Source: Rhizobiaceae bacterium
GTDB lineage: Bacteria > Pseudomonadota > Alphaproteobacteria > Rhizobiales > Rhizobiaceae
Reading direction: 5' to 3'
Length of the DNA stretch: 7,908 nucleotides
NCBI GenBank assembly: GCA_913776675.1
Contig: CAJYRE010000272.1
Coordinates: 1-7,908 of the forward strand
Both the position numbers and the translations under genes were made by a program. Under the pieces are notes generated by a model. It searched no databases. It was not told the DNA's origin and worked only from the letters and a program-made list of their open reading frames with translations. Positions 1 through 5,946 of this stretch are shown one piece after another (the first letter of the stretch is position 1; each line of letters begins with the position of its first letter).

Positions 1-475
1 GGGCCGGGTGTTCATGCATCCTGAGCTGGATGACCCCTTCAAGTCTGCCGAGGCCATTCTGGACGCCTGCCCACTGAAAGAACAGGCTGACGCGATTATC
101 TTTGACTTCCACGCCGAAGCGACCAGCGAAAAGCAATGCTTTGGCCATTTTGTCGATGGCCGCGCCAGCTTTGTGGTCGGCACCCACACCCATGTGCCGA
201 CCGCCGATCACCAGATTCTCAACGGCGGCACCGCCTATATGTCGGATGCAGGGATGTGCGGCGATTACGACTCGTCACTGGGCATGGAAAAGGAAGAGCC
301 GCTCAATCGCTTTATTTCCAAAATGCCGAAAGGCCGGTTTGAAGCCGCCCATGGCCCCGCCACGCTCTGCGGCGTGGGTGTGGAAATTTCGGATAGCACC
401 GGATTGGCTGAAAAAATTGCGCCTTTGCGCATCGGGCCAAGGCTTGCGGAAACCATTCCGGATTTCTGGGCCTAA
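1..475 (+). CDS. YmdB-like (TIGR00282 family) metallophosphoesterase, C-terminal part
   Basis: The reading frame enters from the left edge (frame from base 2) and stops at TAA 473-475, giving the last 157 residues. Full-length members are about 270 residues, so the N-terminal 40% lies outside. The visible part begins with GRVFM. It contains DFHAE (His at visible residue 37) and GTHTHVPTAD (His 62 and 64). The 25-residue spacing between the first His and the HTH pair fits the metal-binding histidines of the YmdB fold. YmdB-type enzymes are cytosolic two-metal phosphodiesterases active on cyclic nucleotides such as 2',3'-cAMP, and in Bacillus affect biofilm and motility decisions. The substrate here is not known. 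The gene lies 87 nt upstream of pgk on the same strand, with no clear terminator between, so read-through is possible. Family assignment is strong; the cellular role is inferred. Confidence 0.85.
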   Translation, partial: GRVFMHPELDDPFKSAEAILDACPLKEQADAIIFDFHAEATSEKQCFGHFVDGRASFVVGTHTHVPTADHQILNGGTAYMSDAGMCGDYDSSLGMEKEEPLNRFISKMPKGRFEAAHGPATLCGVGVEISDSTGLAEKIAPLRIGPRLAETIPDFWA

Positions 476-562
476 TCATTTTGCAACAACCTTGCCTCTC
501 ACCGTCACCGGTGTAAGGTCCGCACGCAACACCGTATCTCTTTTCAAAACGGGAAACTGACC

Positions 563-1765
563 ATGCCTGCTTTCAAAACTCTCGACGATCTCAACGACAT
601 CGCGGGAAAGCGCGTGCTTTTGCGCGTTGATCTCAATGTGCCGGTTGCCGATGGCAAAGTCACGGATGCCACCCGCATCGAGCGCGTCGCCCCCACCATT
701 AAGGAACTGTCTGCCAAGGGGGCAAAGGTTATTTTGCTGGCCCACTTTGGCCGCCCCAAGGGTGAGCCGGTGGCCGATATGAGCTTGGGCCAGATTGTAA
801 CCACCGTTGAAGAAGTGCTGGATCAGGCCGTGGCTTTCGCCAGCGATTGCATTGGCGATGCCGCAAGCTCCGCTGTGGCCGCCATGAACAATGGTGACAT
901 CCTGCTTTTGGAAAACACCCGTTTCCACAAGGGTGAAGAGAAGAATGATGCGGGCTTTACCGCAGAACTGGCCAAGAACGGCGACATCTTTGTCAACGAT
1001 GCGTTCTCTGCCGCCCACCGCGCCCATGCCTCCACGGAAGGTCTTGCCCATATCCTGCCTGCCTATGCCGGTCGCACCATGCAGGCCGAGCTTGAGGCGC
1101 TGGAAAAGGGTCTTGGCCAGCCGACTCATCCGGTTGTTGCCATTGTTGGCGGCGCAAAGGTCTCGTCCAAGATCGACCTACTGATGAACCTCGTGAACAA
1201 GGTGGATGCGCTGGTGATTGGCGGTGGCATGGCCAATACGTTCCTGGCCGCTCAAGGCATCAATGTGGGCAAATCGCTGTGCGAACACGACCTCACCGAC
1301 ACCGCCAAGCAGATTTTCACCAAGGCAGAAGCCGCAGGCTGCACCATTGTGCTGCCGGTGGATGGCGTGGTGGCCCGCGAATTCAAAGCCCATGCCGCCA
1401 ATGAAACCGTAAGCGTTTCCGCCATTCCAGCCGACGCCATGATGCTGGATGTTGGCCCGCAATCGGTTGCTGTGGTCAACGAATGGATTTCCAAGGCGGC
1501 AACGCTGGTGTGGAACGGCCCGTTTGGTGCCTTTGAAATTCCGCCGTTTGATGCTGCCACCGTCTCGGCTGCCAAACATGCTGCGGAATGCACCAAGGCT
1601 GGTACGCTGGTGTCTGTGGCCGGTGGCGGCGATACCGTCTCGGCCCTGAACCATGCGGGCGTCGCCGATGATTTCTCCTACGTTTCCACCGCAGGCGGCG
1701 CATTCCTGGAGTGGATGGAAGGCAAGGAACTTCCGGGCGTGACCGTTTTGAGCAAAACAGCCTGA
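563..1765 (+). CDS. pgk: Phosphoglycerate kinase
   Basis: This cytosolic enzyme transfers phosphate between 1,3-bisphosphoglycerate and ADP, making 3-phosphoglycerate and ATP, in glycolysis and, reversed, in gluconeogenesis. The 400 residues match the usual bacterial length of about 390-400. The N-terminal signature [12 protein letters not shown] is at residues 18-28, with the substrate-binding Arg21, Asp23 and Asn25. HFGRPKG is at 61-67, [13 protein letters not shown] at 117-129 and AHRAHAS at 151-157. The nucleotide-side motifs are [12 protein letters not shown] (196-207), [10 protein letters not shown] (316-325) and the glycine loop GGGDT (354-358). All catalytic motifs are intact. The ATG at 563 has only a weak purine stretch (GGGAAA) before it, but starting there gives the canonical N-terminus. 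It ends just before its own hairpin terminator, so it is probably not cotranscribed with the aldolase gene by default. Confidence 0.99.
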   Translation: MPAFKTLDDLNDIAGKRVLLRVDLNVPVADGKVTDATRIERVAPTIKELSAKGAKVILLAHFGRPKGEPVADMSLGQIVTTVEEVLDQAVAFASDCIGDAASSAVAAMNNGDILLLENTRFHKGEEKNDAGFTAELAKNGDIFVNDAFSAAHRAHASTEGLAHILPAYAGRTMQAELEALEKGLGQPTHPVVAIVGGAKVSSKIDLLMNLVNKVDALVIGGGMANTFLAAQGINVGKSLCEHDLTDTAKQIFTKAEAAGCTIVLPVDGVVAREFKAHAANETVSVSAIPADAMMLDVGPQSVAVVNEWISKAATLVWNGPFGAFEIPPFDAATVSAAKHAAECTKAGTLVSVAGGGDTVSALNHAGVADDFSYVSTAGGAFLEWMEGKELPGVTVLSKTA

Positions 1766-1785
1766 TCCAACAGCAAAATAAACTG

Positions 1786-1823
1786 GGCGCGGCATGGAAC
1801 AAAATGCCGCGCCTAATTTCTTT
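1786..1823 (+). terminator. Intrinsic terminator of pgk
   Basis: A perfect 10-bp GC-rich stem (GGCGCGGCAT, 1786-1795, with ATGCCGCGCC, 1804-1813) closes an 8-nt loop and is followed by the T-rich tract TAATTTCTTT. It starts 20 nt after the pgk stop codon. This separates pgk transcription from the aldolase gene. Confidence 0.85.
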
Positions 1824-1842
1824 AAAAAAATATTGAATTTTA

Positions 1843-1869
1843 AAACGATTGAAATGATTTCAATCGTTT
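1843..1869. promoter_or_regulatory. Perfect 13-bp inverted repeat upstream of the aldolase gene; probable operator
   Basis: AAACGATTGAAAT (1843-1855) and ATTTCAATCGTTT (1857-1869) are exact reverse complements around a single central G. The site lies 79 bp before the aldolase start codon and after the pgk terminator, so it belongs to the aldolase promoter region. There is no T-run after it and it is AT-rich, which favours a protein-binding site over a terminator. The outer AACGATT/AATCGTT arms recall LacI-family half-sites (AANCGNTT), but the bound regulator cannot be named from this sequence. Confidence 0.6.
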
Positions 1870-1897
1870 CAATGACTTAGCCCCCCATTTCCCCTGC

Positions 1898-1903
1898 CAT
1901 AAT
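1898..1903 (+). promoter_or_regulatory. Possible -10 element for the aldolase gene
   Basis: CATAAT matches five of six bases of TATAAT and would place a transcription start near 1910, leaving a leader of about 39 nt. No convincing -35 hexamer is visible 16-18 nt upstream, where the sequence is C-rich. The inverted repeat at 1843-1869 would then sit around -41 to -67, a position more typical of an activator, though this depends on the promoter being right. Confidence 0.3.
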
Positions 1904-1948
1904 CTTCTGTTACGCGATGATAGCTAATCACGTTTTTGGGAGAATGGC

Positions 1949-2974
1949 ATGAGTGAGAGACTTGAAGACATCGCCGTGAAGATGGTTGCGAACGGCAAAG
2001 GGCTTCTGGCCGCAGACGAATCCACAGCTACCATCAAAAAGCGTTTTGACACGATTGGTCTTGAATCGACGGAAACAAGCCGCCGCGATTACCGCGAAAT
2101 GCTGTTTCGCTCCGACGACGCCATGAAGAAGTATATCTCCGGCGTTATTCTCTATGAAGAGACGCTGTTTCAAAAGGCCGCAGACGGCACGCCGTTCGTG
2201 GACATCATCAAAGCCGCTGGCTCGATTCCGGGCATCAAGGTGGATACAGGTGCCAAGCCGATGGCGGGTTTCCCCGGTGAAACCCTCACCGAAGGTCTCG
2301 ATGGTCTGCGCGAACGTCTTGCCAATTATTACAAGGCCGGTGCGCGCTTTGCCAAATGGCGCGGCGTGATTGCCATTGCCGATGGCCTGCCCACCTGGGG
2401 CTCCATCAAGGCCAACAGCCAGGCCTTGGCCTATTATGCCGCTCTCTGCCAGGAAGCAGGCATTGTGCCCATCGTCGAGCCGGAAGTGCTGATGGATGGC
2501 GCACCGGGCACCCACGACATTGCCAAATGTGCAGAAGTGACGGAATGGGTGCTGCGCACCGTGTTCAACGACCTCTATGACGCCCGCGTCAAGCTGGAAG
2601 GCATGATTCTCAAGCCCAACATGGTGATTGACGGCAAAAATGCCCGCAAGGCATCGGTTGAGCAAGTGGCCGAGCAGACCGTGAAGGTGCTGAAGGCAAC
2701 CGTCCCCTCTTCCGTTCCCGGCATTGCCTTCCTCTCCGGCGGCCAGAGCACCGAAGAAGCCACAGCCCATCTCTCGGCCATGAATGCGGGCTATGATCTG
2801 CCTTGGGCGCTCACCTATTCCTATGGCCGCGCATTGCAAGACAGCGCCCTGAAGGCTTGGGGTGGCCGTTCCGAGAATGTCGCCGCTGGCCAACGCGCCT
2901 TTAGCCACCGCGCCCAGATGAACAGCCTTGCCGCCAAGGGATCGTGGAAACAGGATCTCGAAAAGGCAGCGTAA
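1949..2974 (+). CDS. fbaB: Class I (Schiff-base) fructose-bisphosphate aldolase
   Basis: The enzyme cleaves fructose 1,6-bisphosphate to dihydroxyacetone phosphate and glyceraldehyde 3-phosphate, or condenses them in gluconeogenesis, in the cytosol. It is 341 residues of the animal/plant-like class I family, not the metal-dependent class II. The Schiff-base lysine is Lys222 in LEGMILKPNMV (216-226). The acid/base glutamates lie in VEPEV (Glu177 and Glu179). GLLAADEST (18-26) supplies the active-site Asp23, and FAKWRGV (134-140) supplies Lys136. FLSGGQSTEEAT (261-272) and SYGRALQ (291-297) bind phosphate. Compared with muscle aldolase the C-terminus is shorter and lacks the terminal tyrosine; it ends in LEKAA. 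GGAG 6 nt before the ATG at 1949 supports this start. The fbaB symbol is used in some rhizobia and should not be confused with the DhnA-type E. coli FbaB. Confidence 0.97.
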   Translation: MSERLEDIAVKMVANGKGLLAADESTATIKKRFDTIGLESTETSRRDYREMLFRSDDAMKKYISGVILYEETLFQKAADGTPFVDIIKAAGSIPGIKVDTGAKPMAGFPGETLTEGLDGLRERLANYYKAGARFAKWRGVIAIADGLPTWGSIKANSQALAYYAALCQEAGIVPIVEPEVLMDGAPGTHDIAKCAEVTEWVLRTVFNDLYDARVKLEGMILKPNMVIDGKNARKASVEQVAEQTVKVLKATVPSSVPGIAFLSGGQSTEEATAHLSAMNAGYDLPWALTYSYGRALQDSALKAWGGRSENVAAGQRAFSHRAQMNSLAAKGSWKQDLEKAA

Positions 2975-2991
2975 GCATCATTGATTGTTTG

Positions 2992-3040
2992 ATAACAACC
3001 CTCGGACGCCTGCCCGGCGTCCGAGGGTTGTTATTGTCTG
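2992..3040 (+). terminator. Strong terminator after the aldolase gene, between convergent genes
   Basis: A perfect 19-bp stem (2992-3010 with 3016-3034; central part CCCTCGGACGCC) closes a 5-nt TGCCC loop, 17 nt after the aldolase stop. The tail TGTCTG is only weakly T-rich, but the stem is very stable. The next gene (rcdA) points toward it from the right, so it may also block read-through from the opposite strand. Confidence 0.8.
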
Positions 3041-3160
3041 GCATATATAAATGAAGCAAACGCTATTCTATGCCGTTTCCACCCTCATTCGCCTGCCGAG
3101 AAACATTCGCATCGTATCGACAATACCCATCTACCGCCGATCCATATCCATCTGCACATA

Positions 3161-3191
3161 CAAAACCCGGCACTGCAAAGCAGAACCGGGT
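3161..3191 (-). terminator. Intrinsic terminator of rcdA
   Basis: Read on the minus strand, ACCCGG and CCGGGT (3191-3186 with 3170-3165) enclose an inner CTGC-TTT-GCAG hairpin, with a 2-nt internal mismatch on each side. It is followed by TTTTG. It begins about 30 nt beyond the rcdA stop codon, which fits a terminator for that gene. Between this hairpin and the aldolase terminator (3041-3160) I see nothing I can support. Confidence 0.7.
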
Positions 3192-3221
3192 CATAAATAT
3201 GCTGATACGAAGGGGCGTTGA

Positions 3222-3743
3222 TCAGCTCGCGTCAAAAGCCGTGCGCAGCAGATTAAGCTGTGCCTGCACGCTGTTTTCATTGTCCGGTACAATTGATGGA
3301 TCAACTGGACGGTAGATTTCACGGTCCAGAAGCGCAATGCGATTTTGCAGGCGCAAAGAACGCTCTATCAAATCACGGAAGGCTTCCGGCAGATCATTCC
3401 AGCCCGGCGCGTTACGATCAACATTAAAGCCATCAAGGCGAACCTTGCTCTTTTCAGAGATCACCTGATCGCGCGACATTTCGCCATTGTTGACAGCGCG
3501 CTGCAGCAGCAACCAGGATGCCATCTGCATCAGGCGGGTGGTGAGGCGCATGGACTCTGCGGCATACAGCACCGAGGCCATCCGCGGCAGCACCTTGGCA
3601 GCGGAGCGGCCGGGGCCGTCGAGATAAGCGGCGGTTTCCTCAACCAGGCTCATGCCCTCAGTATAGGTTACCTTGAACTGCGGCGACGACGCGGCGCGGC
3701 CTGCAAAGCTAACCGTATTCAATCCGAGTTCTGACATCGACAT
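3222..3743 (-). CDS. rcdA: RcdA, regulator of CtrA degradation (DUF1465 family)
   Basis: RcdA is a small helical adaptor that, in Caulobacter, works with CpdR and PopA to deliver the cell-cycle regulator CtrA to the ClpXP protease at the cell pole. The 173 residues match the DUF1465 length and pattern. A variable N-terminus is followed by a conserved helical core (about residues 30-82, with LVEETAAYLDGPGR and ESMRLTTRLMQMASWLLLQR). Next come a conserved stretch VRLDGFNV (101-108) and a C-terminal helical part with LIERSLRLQNRIALLDREIYR (125-145). No enzymatic motif is present, as expected for an adaptor. Two in-frame ATGs compete: 3743 (AGGGG only 3 nt away) and 3737 (same site, 9 nt away). 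The second has the better spacing, so the N-terminus may be two residues shorter. The gene appears monocistronic, with its own terminator and a CtrA box upstream. Confidence 0.93.
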   Translation of the reverse strand: MSMSELGLNTVSFAGRAASSPQFKVTYTEGMSLVEETAAYLDGPGRSAAKVLPRMASVLYAAESMRLTTRLMQMASWLLLQRAVNNGEMSRDQVISEKSKVRLDGFNVDRNAPGWNDLPEAFRDLIERSLRLQNRIALLDREIYRPVDPSIVPDNENSVQAQLNLLRTAFDAS

Positions 3744-3897
3744 TAACCCCTGTCCTACGCATCACACATTCGGTAGCGCGATCAAAAATGAAGCCCAGTC
3801 CATAGCGTTTGGAATTTCTACCACCGTTTGGACTTTTCTCAGTATCCTTGCTTGGACTTCAAGATGCTACCAATAGCGCAAATCCGCAAGTCGTTTC

Positions 3898-3912
3898 TTA
3901 AGAAAAGGTTAA
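3898..3912. promoter_or_regulatory. CtrA-binding box upstream of rcdA
   Basis: TTAA (3898-3901) and TTAA (3909-3912) are separated by exactly 7 bases, the CtrA recognition consensus TTAA-N7-TTAA. Read toward rcdA it is TTAACC-N5-TTAA, matching the preferred TTAACC half-site. It ends 154 nt before the upstream rcdA ATG. CtrA boxes often overlap the -35 region. A weak -10 (GCTATT) lies about 18 nt downstream of TTAAGA on the minus strand. Binding is inferred, not shown. Confidence 0.65.
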
Positions 3913-3944
3913 TTCCCACAGTTTTGCGCGAAGTTGATCCACGT

Positions 3945-3970
3945 AAAAAAAGAGCCGCACAAGCGGCTCT
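3945..3970 (-). terminator. Strong minus-strand terminator of a short transcript or of the MFS/DUF1192 unit
   Basis: On the minus strand AGAGCCGC, loop TTGT and GCGGCTCT form a perfect 8-bp hairpin followed directly by six to seven T residues. On the plus strand there is no T-run, so the direction is clear. It lies 218 nt beyond the DUF1192 stop codon, which is far for an operon terminator. It may instead end a small RNA. Confidence 0.85.
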
Positions 3971-4060
3971 CAAGGTAAAACAGGGAGGAAAATCAGACTA
4001 TTTTCCTAAAATGGGAAAACGCCTGCATCCAGAAGAACTGGATAGTTTATAAATTCTCAC
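3945..4060 (-). ncRNA. Candidate small RNA with anti-Shine-Dalgarno motif
   Basis: No protein is supported here, yet the minus strand carries ordered RNA-like structure ending at the terminator. First is a 6-bp hairpin (CTGGAT/ATCCAG type, 4043-4027). Then come two mutually exclusive stems: TTTTCC (4019-4014) with GGAAAA (4006-4001), or the AGGAAAAT segment (4007-4000) with ATTTTCCT (3993-3986). A CCTCCC motif (3988-3983) and the terminal hairpin follow. CCUCCC is complementary to ribosome binding sites, and such motifs occur in alphaproteobacterial trans-acting sRNAs such as the alpha-r14 group. The 5' end is uncertain. A TATAAA at 4051-4046 could be a -10, but would start transcription inside the first hairpin. 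It could equally be a 3'-UTR product of the MFS/DUF1192 transcript. Confidence 0.4.
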
Positions 4061-4187
4061 ATAATGCCTAATATCTGATTAATACTGTGCCTTGTAAGAC
4101 CAACGTTTATCATTTTCTGCGCTATCACGGGTTGTCTTTTGTCGATTTTTCTGGCCACGCCAGTGTAATATTTTGAAGCAAGTCAGA

Positions 4188-4382
4188 CTATTTTAAACCC
4201 CGAAACAGCGCTTCAGCCGCCATTTTTCCTGCTTTTTTACTCTCTGATTCGATTTTAAGGCGGTTTATTTCGTTTTCGAGCAAAGTGATTCTCTTTTGCA
4301 GCTCCTCAACAGACAACAAGGATAGGTCGCAACCAATCTCATGATCCGGCTTTTTCGCGGGGCGATCTGCATCAAATGTCAT
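4188..4382 (-). CDS. DUF1192 family small coiled-coil protein
   Basis: A 64-residue protein typical of the DUF1192 family found across Rhizobiales. The N-terminus is polar (MTFDADRPAKK) and is followed by a conserved SLLSVEELQKRITLLENEINRL stretch, residues about 21-42, with a heptad-like leucine/isoleucine pattern predicting a short coiled coil. The end is a basic helix, ESKKAGKMAAEALFRGLK. No catalytic residues or membrane segment are visible and the function is unknown. Its ATG (4382-4380) lies 3 nt after the MFS stop codon, with AAGGAG 9 nt upstream inside the end of the MFS gene, so the two are very probably cotranscribed and possibly translationally coupled. Confidence 0.85.
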   Translation of the reverse strand: MTFDADRPAKKPDHEIGCDLSLLSVEELQKRITLLENEINRLKIESESKKAGKMAAEALFRGLK

Positions 4383-4385
4383 GGC

Positions 4386-5660
4386 TCAATTCTCCTTGTG
4401 ATGCTCGGCCAAGTCGGCCCGATCTGCGCGCGGGTCCAGTGTCACGGATTGCGGGGTGGCTGTCATCGTGGCAACCGGACCGGGGGCATGGGCAAAGCTT
4501 TCGCGTTCTTCCGGCGGCAGGGCCTGCCGCAACCGACTGCGGAAAATAGCATACACAACCAGCAGCGCATGGGCCACAGCCGTCACCGCAAACAGCGCAT
4601 GCGGGCCAAAATAGGTCATCACCGGCCCGCCAATGGTTGGCCCGATAATGGTGCCAATCCCGAACAGCAGCAGCAGCCCGCCAGACACTTTGACGAAATC
4701 ACCGCTGTCCGCATAGTCATTGGCATGAGCCACCGCGATGGGATAGAGCGAATTGGCCGCCGCCCCGTAAATTGCCACCAGCGGAATCAGCACAACGGCG
4801 GCCGAGGGCTGTACCGCAAACAAGATCAGGGCAGCCAACAACGCAATGATGGCAATGCCCGCCAGAACATAGCGCCTGTCTATCGTGTCTGAGAGACGAC
4901 CTGCGGGAAATTGCGCCGCCGCCCCGGCAAAAATGGTGATGCTCAACATGCTGGCAATGGTAATATCGGAGAGTCCCACGCGCGCCCCGAACACCGCAAC
5001 AAGCGTACCATAGGCTCCATTGGCGATGCCAATCAGCAAAATTCCCACAAAAGACACAGGCGAATTGCGAAACAGGCTGGGCAAATCCAGCTTCACCGAG
5101 CGCAATGGCTGCGGCGATGCGGCATTGGACAGCGTGGTTGGCAGCATGGCCAGACAATAGAGAATACCGCAAATCATGAACAGAACAGGCGTATGCACAT
5201 TGCCAAACGCCACCATCATCTGCCCGCCCACAACACCCATCAGTGTCACGGAAATATAGAAGGAGAAAATCGCCCCACGGCTCTCGTTGCTGGCGCGCTC
5301 GTTCAACCAGCTCTCAATAATCATCGAGGTGCCGGCGGTGCAAAAGCCGGTCAACGCCCGCAACAGCACCCATGAATGCTGCTCGACGATAATCCCGGTC
5401 ATCAAGGCAATGATAGCGATAACAGCAATGAAACTGGAAAAGGCCCGCACATGACCAATGCGCATGACCACTTTGGGAGCCACAAAACAGCCAACAACAA
5501 ATCCCGTCGCCCAAGCCGTTCCCAACAGGCCCAGGACTTCATTGGAATAGCCTTCGGATGAGCCGCGCACCGGCAGCAAAAGACCATGTAAGCCATTGCC
5601 TAGAAACAAAAACAGGGTGCCGAGAAGCAAGGAAATTACAGGGAAAATTTTTCTGGCCAT
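4386..5660 (-). CDS. MFS transporter, YcaD-like
   Basis: A polytopic inner-membrane transporter of the major facilitator superfamily with about 12 hydrophobic helices over roughly residues 5-385, followed by a soluble tail of about 40 residues. Recognisable features are ESWLNERASNESRG in the first half (the YcaD-type loop), the loop motif GRLSDTIDRRYVLAG between the first two helices of the second half, and AHANDYADSGDFVKVSGGLLLLFG near helix 10. Substrate unknown; YcaD relatives are uncharacterised or presumed efflux or sugar carriers. I place the start at 5660 (424 residues). AGGTGGAG lies 5 nt before this ATG, and the protein then begins MARKIFPVISLLLG directly into helix 1. The longer reading frame from 5702 adds 14 polar residues without a ribosome site. 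DUF1192 follows at 3 nt. Confidence 0.88.
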   Translation of the reverse strand: MARKIFPVISLLLGTLFLFLGNGLHGLLLPVRGSSEGYSNEVLGLLGTAWATGFVVGCFVAPKVVMRIGHVRAFSSFIAVIAIIALMTGIIVEQHSWVLLRALTGFCTAGTSMIIESWLNERASNESRGAIFSFYISVTLMGVVGGQMMVAFGNVHTPVLFMICGILYCLAMLPTTLSNAASPQPLRSVKLDLPSLFRNSPVSFVGILLIGIANGAYGTLVAVFGARVGLSDITIASMLSITIFAGAAAQFPAGRLSDTIDRRYVLAGIAIIALLAALILFAVQPSAAVVLIPLVAIYGAAANSLYPIAVAHANDYADSGDFVKVSGGLLLLFGIGTIIGPTIGGPVMTYFGPHALFAVTAVAHALLVVYAIFRSRLRQALPPEERESFAHAPGPVATMTATPQSVTLDPRADRADLAEHHKEN

Positions 5661-5695
5661 ACGATCTCCACCTCTCGCACATGCTTGCATTGCCA

Positions 5696-5732
5696 TTACC
5701 ATGACGGTAACGCAGGAGTGAAAAACCCTGCG
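5696..5732. promoter_or_regulatory. Two adjacent dyads in the divergent MFS / small-protein promoter region
   Basis: TTACC-ATGAC-GGTAA (5696-5710) abuts CGCAGG-N10-CCTGCG (5711-5732) in the 130-bp gap between the divergent MFS gene and the small membrane protein gene. No clear sigma-70 promoter could be read on either strand. They could be operators or leader hairpins. The rest of the gap (5733-5790) holds only a purine-rich AAGGAAGGA at 5756-5764, too far (about 26 nt) from the next ATG to serve it. Confidence 0.3.
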
Positions 5733-5790
5733 TATGATGAAAACATGTCCTCCCTAAGGAAGGATTTACCGGGAAGCGTGATTCACTTCA

Positions 5791-5946
5791 ATGACCAAAG
5801 CCATCTCTCTTTTTCTGATTCTGGTCATGGCGGTGCATCTGATCAAGCCGCTTGACCTTCCGGGCTTGCGCCGTCGGCGTGATTTCTGGAGGTTGGCGGT
5901 TCTGGCCTTTGTGATCTGGTCCGTGACCTTGCTGGTCAGACCGTAA
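5791..5946 (+). CDS. Small two-helix membrane protein (51 residues), unknown function
   Basis: ATG 5791 to TAA 5944-5946 encodes 51 residues. The first hydrophobic helix covers about residues 4-17 (AISLFLILVMAVHL). A short loop contains the basic cluster LRRRRDFW (about 26-33). The second helix is about residues 34-48 (RLAVLAFVIWSVTLLV), ending in RP. The basic loop between helices predicts a hairpin with both ends outside and the loop in the cytoplasm. The pattern resembles small conserved hypothetical proteins I have seen in Rhizobiaceae, but I cannot name a family or function. The ribosome site is weak (GGGAAG about 14 nt upstream). Its 3' end overlaps the convergent PhzF gene by 11 bp. 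The opposite-strand frame here is a glutamine/histidine-rich shadow, which favours this frame as the real one. Confidence 0.65.
   Translation: MTKAISLFLILVMAVHLIKPLDLPGLRRRRDFWRLAVLAFVIWSVTLLVRP

Noticed and set aside
506..513. Self-complementary CACCGGTG upstream of pgk.
   Set aside because: An 8-bp palindrome alone is common in GC-rich DNA; no promoter or T-tract accompanies it.
476..1129. A 217-residue minus-strand open frame opposite pgk.
   Set aside because: It is antisense to a certain pgk, with a Gly/His/Gln-rich composition typical of the shadow of a GC-biased gene.
1928..2908. A 326-residue minus-strand open frame opposite the aldolase gene.
   Set aside because: It covers a certain aldolase gene, has no recognisable domain, and its composition is that of an antisense shadow.
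3070..3315. An 81-residue plus-strand open frame between the aldolase and rcdA.
   Set aside because: It crosses the rcdA terminator hairpin and the rcdA 3' end, lacks a ribosome site and has no recognisable features.
3828..4052. A 74-residue plus-strand open frame (Lys/Arg-rich) in the rcdA upstream region.
   Set aside because: It starts at TTG without a ribosome site. It runs through the CtrA box and the 8-bp terminator hairpin, matches no family I know, and lies where regulatory sequence is expected.
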